From an uncultured Bacteroidota bacterium (GTDB lineage: Bacteria; Bacteroidota; Bacteroidia; Bacteroidales; VadinHA17), in assembly GCA_903844815.1 (NCBI GenBank), contig CAIMVD010000156.1:49451-113450 (forward strand): 64,000 bases of DNA, read 5' to 3'. A program made the position numbers and the translations under genes. Shown piece by piece: positions 34,567-43,678 of the stretch. The notes below the pieces were generated by a model. The model made no database searches and had not been told where the DNA came from. It saw nothing but the letters and a program-made list of their open reading frames with translations. Every line of letters starts with the position of its first letter. The first letter of the stretch is position 1.

Positions 34567-36180
34567 ATGAATAAGTATTCACTCGTCGGATTGTCGGTGA
34601 CAGGAGGCATTCTCTCAGGACTTGCATGGACGGGATGGTGTCCCGGCCTGATTCTTCTTTTCTCCCTTATCCCTTTCCTGATAATCGGGAACTTTCTTTT
34701 TTATCACCGCCGGAATTACAGCGAAAATGCCTTTTTCATCTACATCCTGCCCGGATTTATAATATTCAGTATTATTTCGGTCGGATGGATGAGAGTTGCC
34801 AGTCTTACGGGAGCAATTTGTGTAATAATGGGCCTCTCTTTCCTGATGTCATTTACAATGTGGCTCGCACATATTGTCAGGCTCAGAGCAGGTACTATTG
34901 CCGGTATCGCCTCACTGGCAGCCTTCTGGCTGACTTATGAATATGTAACTCTTAATGTAAGCATCATATCTCCCTGGCTGAATCTTGGAAACGGACTTTC
35001 AAAAGACATATTTTTTATTCAATGGTACGAGATTACAGGAACAGCAGGAGGTACACTCTGGATTCTATGCTCCAATGTTTTTCTGACAATGGTACTGGAA
35101 GACACATCAGTTGAAAAAAAGCAGCAAAGGATTTTGTTTGGATTCTGGCTTGCCTTGATTCTAATCCCTTCCGTCTCATCGGTGATAAGGTATAATACTT
35201 TGAAACAGAGTGATAATCTCCCGGAGGAAGTTGTTATAGTTCAGCCTAATTCCGACCCGTACACTCTGAAATTCAAAGTCCCGTTCGAGGATCAGCTAAA
35301 GAAAGTAATTGATATGGCATCGTCGAAAGCAACAGGAAAGACGGCATGGATCATTACGCCCGAAACTACAATAGATGACCCTGTTAATCTGGATGATACT
35401 CATAATGACAAATATATTCGCAGGTTCAGGGACCTTGCTTCCAAATACCCCGCAGCATCTATAGTGGCCGGAATGGTAACTTATAAAAAATATCTTCCCT
35501 CAGCAGAACCTCCAACCCGTAGTGCCCGGAAAACAGATGATTCCGGTTCATTCACCGACCATTTCAATTCCGCTCTGAGGATCGATACTTCAATGAACGT
35601 AGAATTCTATCACAAATCGAAACTGGTACCAGGCATTGAGATGCAAACCATAGGACCAGGCCGGCTGATTAGCAGGATCTTACCCTATCTTGGAGGGACA
35701 AAATGGGGCTATGGCAGCCAGAAGACAAGGACCTGTTTCACTCATCCGGCACTCCATCATAAAATAGCCCCGATAATCTGCTATGAATCAGTATTCGGTG
35801 AATATGTCACAGGATATGTAAAAAACGGAGCCGGGGCTCTTTTCATAATTACAAATGACGGCTGGTGGAAAAATACCGGCGGATATATACAGCATCTGAA
35901 CTTTGCGGCTATAAGAGCAATTGAAACGCGAAGGCCTGTAGTGCGGGCCGGCAATACAGGCGTTTCATGTCTTATTGATAACAGAGGCAGGATTACAAGT
36001 GAGACCGAATGGTGGACGCAAACAGTGCTGAAAGGAGAGATAATCCCTGAAAATAAAATAACCCCATATGTAAAGTATGGTGATTATTTGATGCGTATAT
36101 CGCTCATTATAAGCCTCTTAATTCTATTTTTTACATTTATTGCATTGCCACTCCTTAAAAAAGCCGGGAATAATTCATAA
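34567..36180 (+). CDS. lnt: Apolipoprotein N-acyltransferase
   Basis: Adds the third acyl chain to lipoproteins at the inner membrane. ATG at 34567 (MNKYSLVGLSVTGG) chosen over an upstream TTG. N-terminal half has about six to seven membrane segments; the nitrilase-like domain from about residue 215 carries the catalytic triad: Glu in ITPETTI, Lys in YHKSKLVPGIE, Cys in IICYESVFGE. A last membrane segment lies near the C-terminus. About 537 aa, normal. The window has several lipoproteins as substrates. Confidence 0.92.
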   Translation: MNKYSLVGLSVTGGILSGLAWTGWCPGLILLFSLIPFLIIGNFLFYHRRNYSENAFFIYILPGFIIFSIISVGWMRVASLTGAICVIMGLSFLMSFTMWLAHIVRLRAGTIAGIASLAAFWLTYEYVTLNVSIISPWLNLGNGLSKDIFFIQWYEITGTAGGTLWILCSNVFLTMVLEDTSVEKKQQRILFGFWLALILIPSVSSVIRYNTLKQSDNLPEEVVIVQPNSDPYTLKFKVPFEDQLKKVIDMASSKATGKTAWIITPETTIDDPVNLDDTHNDKYIRRFRDLASKYPAASIVAGMVTYKKYLPSAEPPTRSARKTDDSGSFTDHFNSALRIDTSMNVEFYHKSKLVPGIEMQTIGPGRLISRILPYLGGTKWGYGSQKTRTCFTHPALHHKIAPIICYESVFGEYVTGYVKNGAGALFIITNDGWWKNTGGYIQHLNFAAIRAIETRRPVVRAGNTGVSCLIDNRGRITSETEWWTQTVLKGEIIPENKITPYVKYGDYLMRISLIISLLILFFTFIALPLLKKAGNNS

Positions 36181-36235
36181 GCTGGTGCAACCCTAATAAT
36201 ATCATATTGTCTTTATATCAAAGTAAGCTTACAAA

Positions 36236-36766
36236 GTGGACGACGTTAATGTCAAAATACATGCACCGCTTATTGAGGATTGCAGGAAGGGAAACGGCAA
36301 AGCTCAGTCGAAACTCTACCACCAGTATGCCAGGGCAATGTACAATCTGGCATACAGGATTCTGAATAACAGGGAAGATGCCGAAGATATACTTCAGGAG
36401 ACCTTTGTTGATTGTTTTCGCAACATCGACTCCTTCAGGTTTGAATCTACTTTTGGCGCCTGGCTTAAGAAAATTCTTATAAACAAGTGTATAAACCACA
36501 TTAAGAGGAAAAAAATCGACCTGGCACTGTGCGAAAACCTGCCGGATAATGTTGCCGGGGAAGAGGAAGAGGTTGTTTATGATACAGGGAAGATTTTCAA
36601 AGGAATAGAAACCCTGCCTGATGGCTATAGGATAATTCTTACCCTTTACCTGCTTGAAGGCTATGATCATACTGAGATTTCGCAGATTCTGGGGATAACG
36701 GAATCAACCTCCAAATCACAGTATTCCAGGGCAAAAGAAAAACTTAGAACTCTTTTAAAAAACTGA
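36236..36766 (+). CDS. ECF-type RNA polymerase sigma factor
   Basis: 176 aa with GTG start. Region 2 is seen as QYARAMYNLAYRILNNREDA followed by EDILQETFVDCFRNIDSFR and FGAWLKKILINKCINHIKRK; region 4 as GYDHTEISQILGITESTSKS followed by QYSRAKEKLRTLL. Followed 4 bp later by an anti-sigma-like gene and then by genes for surface proteins, the usual ECF layout. About 55 bp separates it from the lnt stop, with no clear consensus promoter. Confidence 0.92.
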   Translation: MDDVNVKIHAPLIEDCRKGNGKAQSKLYHQYARAMYNLAYRILNNREDAEDILQETFVDCFRNIDSFRFESTFGAWLKKILINKCINHIKRKKIDLALCENLPDNVAGEEEEVVYDTGKIFKGIETLPDGYRIILTLYLLEGYDHTEISQILGITESTSKSQYSRAKEKLRTLLKN

Positions 36767-36770
36767 CAAA

Positions 36771-37319
36771 ATGGACAGGCTTGAAGAACATATCCGAAAA
36801 AACCGTGAGGAACTCGACCAGCACAAACCCTCACGGACAATCTGGAAAAAAGTCCGGAAAGAACTGAGGCATGAACTTGAACCTCGTCATCGCTGGCTTT
36901 CTGCTGCCGCTGTATTCCTGGCTTTTGTCGTCACAGCCATTACTTTCTTTTCGATCGGTCACAGTTGGACCGGATCAAACGTTGAATCTGAAATCGGAGA
37001 GGCGGTATCTCCCTCAGGCGGTCAGCTTAAAGAGACTGAAATATACTACAGGAATATCCTCAATTCCCTTTACCGCGAAGCTGCTCCGCTTCTGACAAGC
37101 CATCCCGATATCGACAGGGAACTCACGGAAGATATCTCCCACCTTGACAGTATTTATCTGGATCTTAAGAAAGACCTCAGGGACAATGTTGCAAACCAGG
37201 AGGTTATTGAGGCCCTGATTCAGAACTACAGGATCAGGATCCGGCTTCTGGATGACATGCTTAATTTGTTGAAAGAAGAAAATCCCAAACCCGAAAAAAG
37301 CAAAAGACATGAAATATAA
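36771..37319 (+). CDS. Putative anti-sigma factor, single-pass membrane protein
   Basis: 182 aa: a basic N-terminal cytoplasmic stretch of about 40 residues (MDRLEEHIRKNREELDQHKP), one membrane segment (WLSAAAVFLAFVVTAITFFS), and a helical periplasmic domain rich in Leu, Asp and Arg. No zinc-binding HxxxCxxC is seen. Position right after the sigma factor and topology support an anti-sigma role; the domain itself is not a well-known one. Overlaps the next gene by 11 bp. Confidence 0.65.
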   Translation: MDRLEEHIRKNREELDQHKPSRTIWKKVRKELRHELEPRHRWLSAAAVFLAFVVTAITFFSIGHSWTGSNVESEIGEAVSPSGGQLKETEIYYRNILNSLYREAAPLLTSHPDIDRELTEDISHLDSIYLDLKKDLRDNVANQEVIEALIQNYRIRIRLLDDMLNLLKEENPKPEKSKRHEI

Positions 37320-38394
37320 GAAGTTACTGGCTATTTCGCTCTCCCTTCTCTTTTCAGGACTGATTTCAGCTCAGAGCGAATCGGAAGTTAGAACCTTCAT
37401 GAAAACAGTCAGGGTCGGAAAGGAGACCTCGCTGCAGGTTCTGAATAAATATGGCACAATCCACATCACTCCATGGAATAAAGATTCAGCCAGTATTAGG
37501 GCTGAGGTCAGGGCATTTGCCACGAACCAGGCAAAACTGGGGAAGATGTTCAGCGGAATTTCAATCAACATAAATGAAGCAGGATCGGTAGTAAGAGCCG
37601 AGACCGGGTTCACCGAGAATATCGGGATGCTTTTTGAGAACTTCAAGGGGATGACCAGCAAAATCATTAACTACGATTCCAGGGTAGAGATAAATTATTA
37701 TATCAGCATTCCTGAATACCTGAATCTCAGAATCGATAACAAATACGGTGATGTTTATATGGAAAACTGCTCAGGTACACTTTCGGTAACAGTAACCAAT
37801 GGTACGTTCAAGGCAAATTCGATTGGCAGCAGGTCAACTCTGACATTTGCTTTCTGTGATGCAAAGATTAACTCGATAGCATCCGGGAAGATCGATGCTT
37901 CATTCTCGGAAATAAATATTGGAGAAACCGGAGATCTGACAATAACCTCAATATCTTCAAAGTACGAAATTAAAAAAGCCGACGTTATAAGTACGGAATC
38001 GAGGAGGGATAAATTCTTCATTCATGACGTTGAATCACTTAAGGGCAATTCTTACTTTACCGACTACAACCTTAATTCACTAAAGAAGGATATCGACCTG
38101 ACTGCACGATACGGCAGCATAACTGCCGATCTGATCGAAAAGGGATTTGAGACTGTCGTGATAAACTCAGGCTATTCAGATCTGTCATTGGGTTTTGATC
38201 CGGCAGCATCATATAAATTCGACATCCGTCACATAAACTCCTACCTTGTATTACCCGAAAAGGATACCAAATCGGAGAGGAAAGATATAAATGAGGATAA
38301 GAAGGAATATATGACTTTTGGTACAACAGGCAAAAACCCGGGAACCTCAAGCGTAAGAATAGATGCAAATCGCGGCAATATTTACCTGAAATAA
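37309..38394 (+). CDS. Secreted adhesin-like beta-repeat protein (DUF4097-like)
   Basis: 361 aa with a signal peptide (…LSLLFSGLISAQ). The rest is a series of short strands of the right-handed beta-helix/GIN type: LNLRIDNKYGDVYMENCSGT, LSVTVTNGTFKANSIGSRST, and a final SSVRIDANRGNIYLK. Such proteins follow ECF/anti-sigma pairs in many Bacteroidota and are placed at the cell surface or in the periplasm. Precise role unknown. Translationally coupled to the anti-sigma gene. Confidence 0.7.
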   Translation: MKYKKLLAISLSLLFSGLISAQSESEVRTFMKTVRVGKETSLQVLNKYGTIHITPWNKDSASIRAEVRAFATNQAKLGKMFSGISININEAGSVVRAETGFTENIGMLFENFKGMTSKIINYDSRVEINYYISIPEYLNLRIDNKYGDVYMENCSGTLSVTVTNGTFKANSIGSRSTLTFAFCDAKINSIASGKIDASFSEINIGETGDLTITSISSKYEIKKADVISTESRRDKFFIHDVESLKGNSYFTDYNLNSLKKDIDLTARYGSITADLIEKGFETVVINSGYSDLSLGFDPAASYKFDIRHINSYLVLPEKDTKSERKDINEDKKEYMTFGTTGKNPGTSSVRIDANRGNIYLK

Positions 38395-38459
38395 ATATAA
38401 TAGCTATGCAACCAACAAAATGTTCTCTTGTCTTTATAAAAAATCATAAAATGAAAGAT

Positions 38460-38972
38460 ATGAAAAAAAATTACTATGCTCTTATTCTCTTATTTCTTGC
38501 TATTTCTTCCGGACTGATGGGCCAGCATGGCAATCAGCAGGCAGGGCTGAGAATGGGTTACAGGAGCGGTATCTTTTACCAGAAGACCCATGAAGCCGGA
38601 ACTGCGGAAATAGGTTATAATGCAATGCTTGGCTTTAATAATAACGGTATTCAGCTTACAGGAATCAGGATGGTATACGAAACCTCCTTAAGCAGTATTT
38701 CACCTGATCTGTATTTTGCATGGGGCTATGGCGGCCATGCAGGGTTTTTATACACTGACCATATTCAATTCCGCGGAGAACAATATTATCTGCGGAGAGA
38801 CAGGTTTTGCCCTGTAATAGGAGCCGACGGCTGGCTTTCAGCGGAATACAGGGTAAATGAAATCCCGTTAAACGTAAGCCTTAATATTAAACCATTTGTG
38901 GAACTCACCATACCCGGATTCATAAGAGTCATGCCATTCGACTTTGCCCTCTCTGTTTCTTATGTTTTTTAA
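38460..38972 (+). CDS. Small outer-membrane beta-barrel protein, unknown
   Basis: About 170 aa; ATG at 38460 precedes the signal peptide (MKKNYYALILLFLAISSGLM). Glycine- and tyrosine-rich amphipathic strands (AGLRMGYRSGIFYQKTHEAG, YFAWGYGGHAGFLYTD) end in an aromatic residue (ALSVSYVF), as in small barrels. No named family recognised. Part of the ECF-associated gene set. Confidence 0.65.
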   Translation: MKKNYYALILLFLAISSGLMGQHGNQQAGLRMGYRSGIFYQKTHEAGTAEIGYNAMLGFNNNGIQLTGIRMVYETSLSSISPDLYFAWGYGGHAGFLYTDHIQFRGEQYYLRRDRFCPVIGADGWLSAEYRVNEIPLNVSLNIKPFVELTIPGFIRVMPFDFALSVSYVF

Positions 38973-39023
38973 TCAGAAAAGTTTATACGTATAAAAATAT
39001 TACAAAAACAAAAATATGTAGTT

Positions 39024-39725
39024 ATGAAAAAACCAGCAATTTTGTCAGCCCTATTAATTGTGATGTGTTCCGTTTCATTTGCACAGGAACCAGATTCATT
39101 AAGAAATATCTGGGAGAAGAAAGCTCTTGATGAAAAAATGAACCAGGAGTATAAAAAAGATAAAAGAGACAATCAGGAAATGCAGACGCTTCTTGGACAT
39201 AACCAGCCAGGCGGAGCTTATGGAGCATTCTCTATCGGATATTCTTCAATTGATGACAAACAAGCCATACTTTTTGGGGGTAAATTCATGTGGATCGCAG
39301 GCCACTCAGTAGGATTCGGATTCGGAGGAACTGGTTTTATAAACGAATTTCATTATGAGCCACTGCTCGACAGGGAAGTAGCTATTGCAGGAGGATACGG
39401 AGGTCTTTTCATTGAACCTATTCTGATGCCAAGGTTTCCTGTTCACCTTTCCTTCCCTATACTACTGGGAGCAGGCGGTGTTTCGTATGTCTCAAAAGAG
39501 GGTAACCATAACAATAATTTTGTTGAAGACTCACAGGCGTTTCTCCTGGTTGAACCGGGCGCAGAGCTGGAACTAAACCTTACAAGGCACTTCAGGTTTG
39601 CAATTGGCGCTACATACAGGTTTCCCACTCCTTTTGATGTAGGAACCACAGGGGCACCTGCTGTCAGTGCAAAATCAATTGAGGGAATGACTTATATGGT
39701 TACCTTTAAATTCGGTAGATTTTAA
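39024..39725 (+). CDS. Outer-membrane barrel-like protein, unknown
   Basis: 233 aa with signal peptide (…LIVMCSVSFAQ), a charged stretch of about 35 residues (EKKALDEKMNQEYKKDKRD), then strands such as GAYGAFSIGYSSIDDKQAIL and FRFAIGATYRFPTPF, ending in Phe (TFKFGRF). Predicted outer-membrane protein of unknown role. Last gene of the ECF group; followed by an inverted repeat before convergent dsbD. Confidence 0.65.
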   Translation: MKKPAILSALLIVMCSVSFAQEPDSLRNIWEKKALDEKMNQEYKKDKRDNQEMQTLLGHNQPGGAYGAFSIGYSSIDDKQAILFGGKFMWIAGHSVGFGFGGTGFINEFHYEPLLDREVAIAGGYGGLFIEPILMPRFPVHLSFPILLGAGGVSYVSKEGNHNNNFVEDSQAFLLVEPGAELELNLTRHFRFAIGATYRFPTPFDVGTTGAPAVSAKSIEGMTYMVTFKFGRF

Positions 39726-39732
39726 CAAATCC

Positions 39733-39834
39733 CCTCTGTGTAACTCTGTGATCCTCTGTGTCTCTCTGTGTAAGTTCTTAAAATTAATAAGTTACACAGA
39801 GGAAATCCGGAGGAGCACAGAGTGACTCAGAGAA
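39733..39834. repeat. Tandem 10-bp repeats with inverted copy between convergent genes
   Basis: Four 10-bp units starting CTCTGTG run from 39734 to 39773; a perfect 12-bp inverted copy of the first (CCTCTGTGTAAC at 39733-39744, reversed at 39791-39802) follows, with further reverse-oriented pieces to 39834. It could form a large stem-loop and act as a bidirectional terminator between the barrel gene and dsbD. Fills the whole 111-bp gap. Confidence 0.85.
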
Positions 39835-39836
39835 AA

Positions 39837-41822
39837 CTATTTTACTTTTTTTGCGTTAAAGAGTTCCACCCCTTCATCGAGCCACTTTTTATATTCTTCC
39901 ACATTCAGGTTAGTGGGCATAGGCGTATTAAGAGCATTCCCTTCATGGTCGGTAATGACATACAGGGGAAGGGCATTCGTTTTAAATTTCGATATCTCAA
40001 GATCCTCGTTGATCTTTCCTATTGTTTTTTTTACTTTTCCGTCGATTGCTGAAGTCACCCATTCGCTCTCCGGAAGTTCTTTCCTGTCATCGGCGTAAAG
40101 AGATATTATTACAAAGTTATCCCTGAGCCTTCTGAGAACCTCGGGATCGGACCAGACCTTCGCTTCCATAAGTTTGCAGTTGGCACAGGCGTGCCCTTTG
40201 AAATCAATCAGAACAGGCTTTCCCTGCTCTTTGGCACATGCCAGACCCTGCCTGTAATCGAAGTAACCAGTCAGCCCTGCGGGCATATCAAAAATATCAG
40301 AATATTTTGGCTCTGAACAAAGCTTTCCGACAGTCGTACTCTGAGCAGGTGTTGAATAAGATCTGTTTTCAGAAATAAGTCTCGGAATATTGAGTTCTGT
40401 TGATGACTGTGAAGGGAGGAAGGAAGACAACCCCGATAACGGAGAGCCGAATAACCCCGGTATGAGATAAATAACGAAGGAAAATACGGCAATTATAAGG
40501 AATAGCCGGAAGGTGCCAATATGATGAAGGTCGCTGTCGTGCGAGAATTTAATCCTGCCCATCAGGTAAAGGCCCATCAGCGAAAACAGGACAATCCAGA
40601 TTGCAAGAAACACATCCCTCGAAATAAGTCCCAGCGAATAAACGCTGTCGATTGTCATCAGGAATTTCATACTGAAAGCAAGCATTATAAAACCCAGAAC
40701 AACTTTTATAGAATTCAGCCAGCCACCCGATTTTGGCATCCGGCTCATCACTGACGGAAATAATGCGAAGATGGTAAAAGGAAGGGCGAAGGCCACTCCG
40801 AATCCTATCATCCCGATAGTAGGCCTGAGGACGTCGCCTGAGGCTGCCTCTACGAGGAGTGCTCCTATTATGGGCCCTGTGCATGAAAATGATACGATAA
40901 CGGTTGTGATGCCAAGGAAGAATGAAGCCAGCATCCCTCCCTTATCTACTTTTGAATCGGCACCCGCCACCCAGCTGTTTGGGAGAATAATTTCAAACGC
41001 CCCGAAGAACGACGTCGCAAAAACAACAAAAAGTGCAAAAAAGAGGAGGTTAGGTATCCAGTGTGTGCTCAGGGTATTCGCAAATCCGGCTCCGGCACTC
41101 GTTAATGAAACGATTATTCCAAGAGATGCATATATTAAAACGATTGAAACGCCAAATATCAATGCCTTGACCACCGCCTTGCTCCTGTTCTCCGATCCCT
41201 GCGAGAAGAAAGCTACAGTCATTGGAATCATGGGAAAGACACATGGCGTAAGAACTCCGGCAAACCCTGCAAGAAGCGAGATAAGGAAGAATTTCAGCAA
41301 ACCCCTGCCGGAGCCGGAAACCGGAGCGACAGGTTGTGAACCCTGAGTGGGTTTAATTGTGCCTTTAACTTCCGATATGCTTATTGAAAAATCTACATCC
41401 TTGGGAGGAGAACATGTAGCATTGTTGCATGCCATGAAATTAACGGCACCATTAACCTCAAATGTGGGTTTGAGAGCAGTAATCTTCTGACGGAATTCCG
41501 CTTTTGTACTGAAAGTCTTGATCTTGAAACCAAATGCCTCATCAAGCATCTCAACAGGTTTGGTAACCTCATAAGCCGATCCATTGAAACTGAAGCCGGG
41601 AATCGTATCTAACCTGAAAGAAGTTGGAATCGGACCTCCATCGGGAATATCCATGGAATATATATGTGAATGCTCCTCAATGGTAGCAGTAAATACAAGC
41701 TCATATTGCTTGTCTCCCATTTTTTCGTACCCGAATTCCCAGGTCACAGGATCGTAAATCTGGGATTTAGCGGCTAAGACAATAAAAAACAGTGATAAGA
41801 TTATCGTTAGTCTTTTAAACAT
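39837..41822 (-). CDS. dsbD: Thiol:disulfide interchange protein DsbD
   Basis: Carries electrons from cytoplasmic thioredoxin across the inner membrane to periplasmic proteins. ATG at 41822 precedes a signal peptide (MFKRLTIILSLFFIVLAAKS). N-terminal alpha domain with FMACNNATCSPP, a membrane domain of about eight segments with the cysteine motifs TPCVFPMIPMT and SCTGPIIGAL, and a C-terminal thioredoxin-like domain with CANCK. About 661 aa; complete. Confidence 0.94.
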   Translation of the reverse strand: MFKRLTIILSLFFIVLAAKSQIYDPVTWEFGYEKMGDKQYELVFTATIEEHSHIYSMDIPDGGPIPTSFRLDTIPGFSFNGSAYEVTKPVEMLDEAFGFKIKTFSTKAEFRQKITALKPTFEVNGAVNFMACNNATCSPPKDVDFSISISEVKGTIKPTQGSQPVAPVSGSGRGLLKFFLISLLAGFAGVLTPCVFPMIPMTVAFFSQGSENRSKAVVKALIFGVSIVLIYASLGIIVSLTSAGAGFANTLSTHWIPNLLFFALFVVFATSFFGAFEIILPNSWVAGADSKVDKGGMLASFFLGITTVIVSFSCTGPIIGALLVEAASGDVLRPTIGMIGFGVAFALPFTIFALFPSVMSRMPKSGGWLNSIKVVLGFIMLAFSMKFLMTIDSVYSLGLISRDVFLAIWIVLFSLMGLYLMGRIKFSHDSDLHHIGTFRLFLIIAVFSFVIYLIPGLFGSPLSGLSSFLPSQSSTELNIPRLISENRSYSTPAQSTTVGKLCSEPKYSDIFDMPAGLTGYFDYRQGLACAKEQGKPVLIDFKGHACANCKLMEAKVWSDPEVLRRLRDNFVIISLYADDRKELPESEWVTSAIDGKVKKTIGKINEDLEISKFKTNALPLYVITDHEGNALNTPMPTNLNVEEYKKWLDEGVELFNAKKVK

Positions 41823-41905
41823 GGCTCTGACTTTTAAGAATTGATAATTCAACGAGGGTTATAAATAACCATTCCGGCAAAAAAACAAATTTGGTTCAAA
41901 GGTTT

Positions 41906-43465
41906 TCAGGCAAGGTCAATCTCATTATCATAACGGTCATAGAAATGGTATTCAAGCATATGATATGATATTACCGGCTGTACCTTCAAACGGATCTTGT
42001 ATTTAAGGTTCCATCTGAGAAATTGCGGAAACAACCCCTTTCTGAGGTACGAAGCTACAAAGGGATGAACATTCAGAATCAGGCTTCGTGTTTTTATTTT
42101 ATCCACGATAAAAGAAAGACCTCGCTCCAGCTCGTCGGTAAACAGAATTGTAGGACGAGTTTCACCTGTTCCCTGGCACGAAGGACATTTTTCATCTGTG
42201 GTTATGTTCATTTCGGGCCTCACCCTTTGCCTTGTAATCTGCAATAGCCCGAACTTCGTTAGCGGAAGAATGTTATGTTTGGTCCTGTCACCTGCCATAA
42301 CCTCCTTAATCTTATCGTAGAGTTGTTGTTTATTCTCCGATGACTGCATGTCAATAAAATCAACAACGATTATCCCGCCCATATCGCGGAGTCTAAGCTG
42401 CCTGGCTATCTCTGTAGCCGCTTCCATATTGACTTCCAGGGCATTAGATTCCTGATCGTTGCCCGACCGGGACCGGTTTCCGCTGTTAACATCAATTACA
42501 TGAAGCGCTTCAGTATGCTCTATAATAAGGTAAGCTCCATGTTTGAACGAAACGGTTTTCCCAAACAGAGCCTTAATCTGTTTGTTAACGCCGAAATGAT
42601 CGAATATGGGAATGGTGCTCTTGTAAACTTTTACTATTTTCTCCTTCTCAGGAGCTATATCTCTGATATATAATCTTATATCCTCCGCCAGGACCGGATC
42701 GTTGATATGTATGCTGTTAAATGTAACATTAAGCATATCGCGAAGTATGGTCGAAGTTCTGTTCATTTCGCCAATGAACAAACGTGGCGTTTTTGTCTCT
42801 TTTTTCAAGGTAGTGAAAGCCGATTCCCACTTCTGAACCAGTTCCCTGAGCTCTGCATCGAGAACTGCAACTTTTTTGCCTTCGGCAACAGTACGCACAA
42901 TGACGCCGTAATTACGCGGCTTGATGCTTTGCACCAGTGATTTGAGACGGCTTTTCTCTTCCGGGCTCTCAATCTTTGATGAAATGGAGACTTTGTCGGA
43001 ATATGGCATCAGCACCAGGTTCCTCCCTGCAAGTGATATCTCGGAAGCGAGGCGCGGGCCTTTTGTCGAAATGGGTTCCTTAGTTATCTGAACGATAACA
43101 GTCTGACCTACTGTGAGTACATCCGTAATCTTCCCATCCTTGTCAATATCAGGTTCAGGCTTGAATTTATGTATAGGAGGCACTTTCCCCTGTTTCTGAA
43201 GGGCTGTCAGATAATACTTCTGCTGGGTTCTGAACTGTGCTCCAAGATCGAGATAATGGAGAAATGCATCACGTTCATAACCAACATTTATAAAGGCGGC
43301 ATTCAGACCGGGCATGATCTTTTTTACCTTACCCAGGTAAATATCGCCTACTGAAAACCTTATATTTCGTTTTTCCTTATTAAGTTCAATTAACTGCTTG
43401 TCTTCCAGCAATGCTAATGAAACCTCGGAATCATCGGCATCAATTATTAAATCCTTATTTATCAC
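41906..43465 (-). CDS. rng: Ribonuclease G/E
   Basis: Endoribonuclease for rRNA and mRNA processing, 519 aa, GTG start at 43465 (VINKDLIIDADDSEVSLALL). S1 domain with VGDIYLGKVKKIMPGLNAAF, the catalytic metal aspartates in HVIDVNSG and VVDFIDMQ, and the zinc link CPSCQGTG. Length fits RNase G rather than the long RNase E scaffold form. Downstream of HU in the normal Bacteroidota order. Confidence 0.93.
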   Translation of the reverse strand: MINKDLIIDADDSEVSLALLEDKQLIELNKEKRNIRFSVGDIYLGKVKKIMPGLNAAFINVGYERDAFLHYLDLGAQFRTQQKYYLTALQKQGKVPPIHKFKPEPDIDKDGKITDVLTVGQTVIVQITKEPISTKGPRLASEISLAGRNLVLMPYSDKVSISSKIESPEEKSRLKSLVQSIKPRNYGVIVRTVAEGKKVAVLDAELRELVQKWESAFTTLKKETKTPRLFIGEMNRTSTILRDMLNVTFNSIHINDPVLAEDIRLYIRDIAPEKEKIVKVYKSTIPIFDHFGVNKQIKALFGKTVSFKHGAYLIIEHTEALHVIDVNSGNRSRSGNDQESNALEVNMEAATEIARQLRLRDMGGIIVVDFIDMQSSENKQQLYDKIKEVMAGDRTKHNILPLTKFGLLQITRQRVRPEMNITTDEKCPSCQGTGETRPTILFTDELERGLSFIVDKIKTRSLILNVHPFVASYLRKGLFPQFLRWNLKYKIRLKVQPVISYHMLEYHFYDRYDNEIDLA

Positions 43466-43523
43466 TTCACTAAATTGATCTCAGTTAATATGTCAGCAAC
43501 ATCAGACATACAGATACAATAAA

Positions 43524-43547
43524 CCTAAAGACCGTCAGATCTTTAGG
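43524..43547 (-). terminator. Hairpin downstream of the HU/small-protein transcript
   Basis: A perfect 8-bp stem (CCTAAAGA at 43524-43531 with TCTTTAGG at 43540-43547) lies between the small mS38-like gene and rng. On the minus strand it leads into TTTATTG, a weak T-tract, so termination is possible but not certain. Confidence 0.4.
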
Positions 43548-43582
43548 CTTATCTATAGGTTAATTGACCATTTGCTGATCTG

Positions 43583-43671
43583 CTACTTCTTCTTGTGTCT
43601 GTTCTTCCGCAAACGCTTTTTGCGTTTGTGGGTGGCCATCTTGTGCCTTTTTCTTTTTTTTCCGCTTGGCA
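43583..43671 (-). pseudogene. AURKAIP1/COX24 (mS38-like) small basic ribosomal-type protein, apparent frameshift
   Basis: The minus strand encodes MPSGKK and then, one base out of frame, RKRHKMATHKRKKRLRKNRH plus KKK and a stop at 43583. Joined, these match the 29-residue basic protein of the AURKAIP1/COX24 family found in Bacteroidota, related to mitochondrial small-subunit protein mS38. The break lies at a run of seven A (43660-43654); eight would keep the frame. It sits 7 bp after the HU stop in its normal neighbourhood. Explanations: homopolymer sequencing error, -1 ribosomal or polymerase slippage on the A-run, or a true mutation. Family match is from memory of the consensus. Confidence 0.75.
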
Positions 43672-43678
43672 TGGATAA

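Noticed and set aside
34419..34610. N-terminal extension of the LysE-type gene
   Set aside because: It would overlap the divergent lnt start; the family begins at the GTG at 34418 and the extension has no transporter features.
40771..41346. Antisense open frame of 191 codons inside dsbD
   Set aside because: Composition (Pro/Arg/Thr-rich, no domain) and full overlap with the well-supported dsbD gene mark it as a shadow.
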